Below are positions 14,297 through 14,976 of a stretch of DNA of 14,976 nucleotides, one piece after another. The position numbers were made by a program, and so were the translations under genes. Origin of the DNA: an uncultured Mollicutes bacterium (GTDB taxonomy: Bacteria; Bacillota_I; Bacilli_A; UBA3375); NCBI GenBank assembly GCA_900551955.1, contig UWSE01000014.1, forward strand, positions 1 to 14,976, in the 5' to 3' direction. The notes under the pieces were generated by a model, which saw nothing but the letters and a program-made list of their open reading frames with translations, did not search any database and had not been told where the DNA came from. The number at the start of each line of letters is the position of its first letter. The first letter of the stretch is position 1.

Positions 14297-14807
14297 AGAA
14301 CCTATTTTTAGTGATTTCAAACTAATTTTTACCAATTTAATCCAATATCGCTTTAAAGGATCATTTACTGATTTCATCCCTTATTTAGAGAATCTAAGAC
14401 AAGAAGTCATTAACCAAGGTTATGACTTTATCAACTCAGAAATTCTCTTTATTCTTCATGATGTAAGAGATCCAGAAACTATAGATATTGAGTTATTGTT
14501 AAAAGTTAAGGATGAAGACCTTCAAGACCATGTAGAGTATATATCTTATTTTGTACTTGATTATGGATTCTATGAACAAATTAAACCTAATTTAATGGTG
14601 AACAGTAATTTAAAACTTGATAAAATAGTTACATATTGTGAAGAAAACAATATTACAATAACTTATCCACCAGTATTTATTTTAAAAGTCACACCGATAG
14701 GCAAAATCGATTTAAAATTGTGGGTTTGCGCTATTGACAATAAAGTATTAGAAGAAGCAAATAAATCAAGAAAAACAATAGAGGAACAAATTATTAAGAA
14801 AGGATAA
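14289..14807 (+). CDS. DUF5085-like accessory protein B, cassette 2
   Basis: A 172-residue soluble protein, homologous along its length to the one at 10833: RFKG, DF-x-x-x-x-ENL, YISYF, YPPVFIL and KLWV all align. It is longer by about 20 residues because of a charged helical C-terminal extension (NKSRKTIEEQIIKKG). The ATG at 14289 follows GGAG at 14281-14284 and overlaps the previous stop; an open frame extends upstream to 14184, but only inside the preceding gene. The toxin starts 2 bases after its stop. Likely a toxin-binding accessory protein, by context only. Confidence 0.65.
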   Translation: MIKEPIFSDFKLIFTNLIQYRFKGSFTDFIPYLENLRQEVINQGYDFINSEILFILHDVRDPETIDIELLLKVKDEDLQDHVEYISYFVLDYGFYEQIKPNLMVNSNLKLDKIVTYCEENNITITYPPVFILKVTPIGKIDLKLWVCAIDNKVLEEANKSRKTIEEQIIKKG

Positions 14808-14809
14808 AC

Positions 14810-14976
14810 ATGGGATTATCAATTTATAAAAGTGATATTAACACAATTAGTGACAATATCAATATTATTAACTATAAACAAAAGAATATTGAAAATGTGA
14901 TTAACACGATCAATGATAGTGTTAATACATTAAAAGCTAACTGTTATGGAACAACGGTTAGTGTTATGTGTTTTAA
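14810..14976 (+). CDS. Second LXG-type T7SS effector toxin, cut by the window end
   Basis: Only the first 55 codons are present. The protein starts M-G-L-S-I-Y-K-S-D-I and lines up without gaps with the toxin at 11281: Y6, S8-D9-I10, N16, and C45-Y46-G47 at the place of C45-E46-G47. This is the start of an LXG-type targeting domain (amphipathic helix rich in Asn and Ile). The ATG follows AAAGGA at about 14799-14804. The toxin domain and its immunity gene lie beyond the window, so the toxic activity cannot be stated. Confidence 0.75.
   Translation, partial: MGLSIYKSDINTISDNINIINYKQKNIENVINTINDSVNTLKANCYGTTVSVMCF

Noticed and set aside
1..14976. CRISPR array, tRNA or rRNA genes
   Set aside because: No regularly spaced repeats, cloverleaf-like sequences or rRNA-like stretches were seen.

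Overview
The window is A+T-rich DNA with low-G+C Bacillota (Firmicutes) character: AGGAGG-type ribosome binding sites, short intergenic gaps, heavy use of AAT/TTA/AAA codons, and a standard genetic code (TGA is used as stop). Nearly all of it is one type VIIb secretion system (T7SSb, Ess/Yuk family) with its effector cassettes. The genus cannot be fixed from this sequence; Lactobacillales or Erysipelotrichales-like bacteria are plausible.

Layout. (1) 24-482: the last gene of an upstream polysaccharide cluster, a PssE/Alg13-like glycosyltransferase subunit. (2) 483-1077: a roughly 600-bp gap with a weak hairpin, a decayed minus-strand transposase helix-turn-helix fragment containing a 22-bp perfect palindrome, two strong hairpin terminators, and a promoter whose -35/-10 spacer is largely a run of 11 G. 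(3) 1078-9815: the secretion apparatus in the order essA-like, esaB, essB, essC, DUF4176 gene, esaA-like, esxA. The genes overlap or lie a few bases apart, so they are probably one operon. (4) 9863-13190: a first effector cassette with Lap1 (DUF3130-like), Lap2 (DUF3958-like), two DUF5085-like proteins, an LXG-type toxin with a C-terminal glycine zipper, and a polytopic membrane protein that is probably its immunity protein. It ends in a strong terminator. (5) 13322-14976: a second cassette with the same order (Lap1, Lap2, two DUF5085-like proteins, LXG toxin). Its toxin gene runs off the window.

How the parts fit together. EsaB, EssB, EssC, EssA and EsaA would form the membrane translocase, with EssC as the three-ATPase motor and EsxA as the WXG100 substrate. 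Each cassette supplies a toxin plus two small helical targeting factors; both Lap1 proteins carry the C-terminal FxxxD export motif. The DUF5085-like pair, duplicated in both cassettes, is uncharacterised and may be a chaperone or adaptor layer.

The most notable signals are the G11 tract inside the promoter spacer, which suggests on/off or graded phase variation of the whole system; the C-x-G at residues 45-47 of both toxins; a compact EsaA with only one C-terminal membrane segment; and the four-gene adaptor set repeated before each toxin.
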